Positions 61,268 to 64,000 of a DNA stretch of 64,000 bases are shown piece by piece. Numbering within the stretch: the stretch's first letter is position 1; every line of letters begins with the position of its first letter. The stretch comes from Ezakiella sp. Lineage in GTDB: Bacteria > Bacillota > Clostridia > Tissierellales > Peptoniphilaceae. Made by a program: the position numbers and the translations under genes. The notes below the pieces were generated by a model. That model did not search any database. It had not been told where the DNA came from and saw only the letters and a list, made by a program, of their open reading frames with translations. The stretch is from positions 1 to 64,000 of the forward strand of contig JALFRW010000007.1 of the NCBI GenBank assembly GCA_022778715.1. Reading direction: 5' to 3'.

Positions 61268-61366
61268 CACAATTTATCTTAAATTACGCTAGCATTAAAT
61301 TTCTACCCAAATTTCTATTTTTTAAATAATTATGTTATAATATATAAGATTTGAAAGGAGAAAATT

Positions 61367-64000
61367 ATGCGGCATCGAAATAAAGTTTTTACAATTACAA
61401 AGCTTGTTCGATATTTTATTTATATAACCTTAATTATTATGATTGTTTTTGGCACACTATTTGCACTCGCCGGTCTTAAAATAATGTCGCAAGTTGATGC
61501 TATTGACCCGCGAATTGTGAATATGGACTTAAATGAGACATCTATAATTTACGATCAAGACGGTAATTTAATAGAAAAAATTGCTACGGCTGAATACCGC
61601 ACGATGATTGGTATTCAAGATATGCCAAAGAATCTTACAAATGCTTTTATAGCAATAGAAGACGAAAGATTTCGTGATCATGTTGGAATTGACCCGCACG
61701 GGATTTTAGCATCACTTTATCAAGCATATAAAACCGGAGACAATGCTAGAGGTGCAAGTACAATTACTCAACAATTGGTAAAAAATACTTTTCTCACTCC
61801 GGCAAGAACTCTTGAAAGAAAATTAAAAGAAGCTGAAATTTCAATCCAACTAGAAAAAATGCTCACCAAAGATCAAATTTTGGAAGCTTATTTAAATAGG
61901 GTAAGCATGGGGCAAAATGCTTATGGCGTAGAAGAAGCTGCTCAAACTTATTTTAATAAACACGCAAAAGATTTAGATGTTGTCGAATGTGCAATGCTAG
62001 CTTCCATAGTAAAAAACCCAAACACTTACCCACCATTCTACAGGGTTGCACCAAACAATTTTGACCAAAACACGATGGAAAAAGTTGGCACAATCGACAT
62101 TTTAGGACAAACCTATATGTTGGTATTTAATCCGGAAAACGAAAATCGTGCAAACGCCGTTTTGAGAAAGATGCACGAACTTGAAATGATAACCGATAGC
62201 GAATACGAAACTGCAAAAAAAGTAGACAAAAAATCGCTGCTAAAGCCGGCTGAAAAGAAACAAAATCAAATCACAAACTATTTTGCGGACTATGTAAAAG
62301 ACAGAGTGGTTGAAGATTTGCAAGATAAATATGGCTGGACAAAATCTCGTGCACAAGATGAGTTATTCTACGGCGGACTTAAGATTTATTCCACCATTGA
62401 TATGAAACTTCAAAAACAAGTTGAAGAAGACTACAAAAAGTTCAATGAAATTTTGGTTGGAGATACAACAAAATTAAAAGCGCCACTACTTCTAGACATG
62501 ACTTTGGACCAATACGGCAATATTATTGATAGTAATGGGAAATTGGTTTTCTTGAACAAAGCGAATGTAATTAGCACTGACTCCAGAATTTATCTTACGC
62601 AAGACGAGTTTAAATTTGCTGATAATGGTGATCTTATGATTAAATCTGTGAAAATGATTCCTTATCAATCCAATATCGATGTTATGGATTATTTCACAAT
62701 AGACAATAGTAAGAACTTGCAAACTCACACAATAGGAAGTTTGCCTATCAAAAAAGACGATTTTAATGTCGACAACGGTTGGATAAGAATCAACAAATCA
62801 GCTCTTGATGAAAATAAAAAACTATTTGAAATTAAAGACAATGTGCTATATTTTAACGAGGGGCAAATTTTTATCAATAAAGACGGCGTAGTTCAACCAC
62901 AAAGTGCTTCAATTATCATCGACTACAAAAATGGACACATTGTTGCGATGGCTGGTGGTAGGGACGTCGACGGTAGAAGAATTTTTAATCGTGCAACCAA
63001 TTCTCAAAGACAACCTGGTTCTGCTATTAAACCAATCGGAGTTTATCTTGAAGCTCTCGACAAAGGATTTACTGCAGCAACCCCGATTGACGACGTGCCG
63101 ATGACTTTAAACGGTTCTCCATGGCCAAACAACTGGTATTCCGGTTATAAAGGAATCACTTCTTTAAGATACGCTGTTGAACAATCTATAAATACCAGTG
63201 CAGTTACAACTCTTAACGCAATTGGTGCCAGAAATGTAATTCCTTATCTAGAAAAAATGAACATTATCGACAAAGCTCATCCGGACAGAGATACTTTTGT
63301 TACAAAAGAAGAAAATGAAAAGTACAACGACGAAAATGCTTCTGCTCTTGCGCTCGGCGGTATGACAAAGGGTCTTAGTCCACTTCGCCTCGCCAGTGCA
63401 TATTCAGCAATTGCAAACGACGGTAAATTTATAAATCCAAGTCCATACACAAAGGTTATAGACAATGACGGAAAAGTGCTTTTAGAATTTAAGCCTGAAC
63501 CGATTCAAGTTGTAAGCCCTCAAACTGCTTATATTATGAAAGACATTTTAAGAACTGTAGTTACAAATGGTCTTGGTAAGGCAGCACAAGTTCCAAATCA
63601 AGTTACCGCCGGCAAAACCGGTACTACGCAGTACACTGCTGACTTGTGGTTTGTTGGTTTCACAGATTATTATCTGGGAGCAACATGGATTGGTAGTGAC
63701 ACCCCACGAATTACAATGAATAAGAATTCAATGATTGCTGCACAAATGTGGCAAAATATAATGACCAAAGCGCACGAAGGCAAAGAGCCGGTAAGTGCTT
63801 TTAACAGGCCGGACGGAATTATAAAATCATCAGTTTGCACTATTTCTGGAAAACTCCCGGGAGAATTTTGTTCTCAAGATCCGCGTGGCGTTGTTAAAAC
63901 GGAAATATTCGTAAAAGGAACTGAGCCAAAACAAGTTTGCGACCTTCATGTATCTGCGGAAATTTGTGAAGAAAGTGGAAAACTTGCAAACGAATTCTGT
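61367..64000 (+). CDS. Class A penicillin-binding protein (PBP1A-type), 3' end beyond window
   Basis: The first 878 codons of a bifunctional peptidoglycan synthase. A short cytoplasmic tail and one membrane segment (YFIYITLIIMIVFGTLFALA) come first. The GT51 domain has catalytic Glu98 in AIEDERFRDHVG and GASTITQQLVKNTFLT. About 200 residues of extra sequence separate it from the transpeptidase domain, which has Ser552 in QPGSAIKP, SxN in SINTSA and Lys750 in AGKTGTT. Cysteines appear late (SSVCTISGKLPGEFC, VCDLHVSAEICEE), and the frame is open at the window edge. The start ATG at 61367 follows AAAGGAG, and TATAAT lies at 61335-61340. Divergent from ireB. Confidence 0.95.
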   Translation, partial: MRHRNKVFTITKLVRYFIYITLIIMIVFGTLFALAGLKIMSQVDAIDPRIVNMDLNETSIIYDQDGNLIEKIATAEYRTMIGIQDMPKNLTNAFIAIEDERFRDHVGIDPHGILASLYQAYKTGDNARGASTITQQLVKNTFLTPARTLERKLKEAEISIQLEKMLTKDQILEAYLNRVSMGQNAYGVEEAAQTYFNKHAKDLDVVECAMLASIVKNPNTYPPFYRVAPNNFDQNTMEKVGTIDILGQTYMLVFNPENENRANAVLRKMHELEMITDSEYETAKKVDKKSLLKPAEKKQNQITNYFADYVKDRVVEDLQDKYGWTKSRAQDELFYGGLKIYSTIDMKLQKQVEEDYKKFNEILVGDTTKLKAPLLLDMTLDQYGNIIDSNGKLVFLNKANVISTDSRIYLTQDEFKFADNGDLMIKSVKMIPYQSNIDVMDYFTIDNSKNLQTHTIGSLPIKKDDFNVDNGWIRINKSALDENKKLFEIKDNVLYFNEGQIFINKDGVVQPQSASIIIDYKNGHIVAMAGGRDVDGRRIFNRATNSQRQPGSAIKPIGVYLEALDKGFTAATPIDDVPMTLNGSPWPNNWYSGYKGITSLRYAVEQSINTSAVTTLNAIGARNVIPYLEKMNIIDKAHPDRDTFVTKEENEKYNDENASALALGGMTKGLSPLRLASAYSAIANDGKFINPSPYTKVIDNDGKVLLEFKPEPIQVVSPQTAYIMKDILRTVVTNGLGKAAQVPNQVTAGKTGTTQYTADLWFVGFTDYYLGATWIGSDTPRITMNKNSMIAAQMWQNIMTKAHEGKEPVSAFNRPDGIIKSSVCTISGKLPGEFCSQDPRGVVKTEIFVKGTEPKQVCDLHVSAEICEESGKLANEFC

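Noticed and set aside
1-64000. CRISPR array or tRNA genes
   Set aside because: No regularly spaced direct repeats and no tRNA cloverleaf were noticed anywhere in the window.

Overview
The window comes from a low-GC Gram-positive anaerobe, most likely a clostridium-like organism of the Tissierellia/Peptoniphilaceae type (inference). The signs are AT-rich DNA, strong purine Shine-Dalgarno sites with frequent TTG starts, a single-chain pyruvate:ferredoxin oxidoreductase, the tig-clpP-clpX block, RNase J, IreB, and a CsaB/TagA wall-polymer operon. About 90% of the window is coding and most genes are on the minus strand. TGA is an ordinary stop codon here (for example at 8299, 9264, 36832, 47932 and 55380).

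Layout. At 1-263 is a structured RNA, probably the 5' part of a group II intron, placed just after the terminator of an ATP-NAD-kinase-family gene. At 324-5500 are pyrC, an M18 aminopeptidase, and an ArsM-like methyltransferase (4160-4912). The methyltransferase frame crosses an in-frame TGA exactly at the conserved arsenic-binding cysteine and is followed by a hairpin of bacterial SECIS type, so it is a strong selenoprotein candidate. It overlaps engB, which overlaps lon. At 7880-14260 is a set of genes of the 'rSAM/selenodomain-associated' kind: a C_GCAxxG_C_C protein, a CCG-domain Fe-S protein, glycosyltransferases of both associated families (one fused to an APH-type kinase), three tandem TVP38/DedA-like membrane proteins and a double-rhodanese lipoprotein. 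With the methyltransferase they suggest a selenium- and/or arsenic-linked pathway.

At 14433-26964 are pcp, rnhA, clpX-clpP-tig, a small cluster around a PfoR/EIIC-like membrane protein, nifJ with a near-perfect promoter, and uvrC. At 27025-29208 is an AT-rich insertion with related inverted ends. It carries the remains of a peptide-modification/export locus: a SPASM radical-SAM C-terminus and an ABC exporter broken by an in-frame TGA. At 29207-38468 is one tightly packed operon (alr, mazF without antitoxin, an acetyltransferase-like gene, a GT4-CsaB fusion, a TagA-type glycosyltransferase, tkt, pepP).

At 38565-39889 are two plus-strand genes (an HD hydrolase and a TRIC-type channel). At 40039-44327 are two secreted proteins behind a roughly 320-nt structured leader: a copper-amine-oxidase-N-domain protein and an 822-residue cysteine-containing protein of no recognised family. 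After about 0.8 kb of mostly non-coding DNA come uvrA and uvrB, an unknown lipoprotein (plus strand) and a VanW protein. At 52944-61194 an operon runs from ireB through ruvX, RNase J, queT, mltG, peptidase U32 and udk to a minimal gspE-gspF pair. The window ends inside a class A penicillin-binding protein gene (61367 onward).
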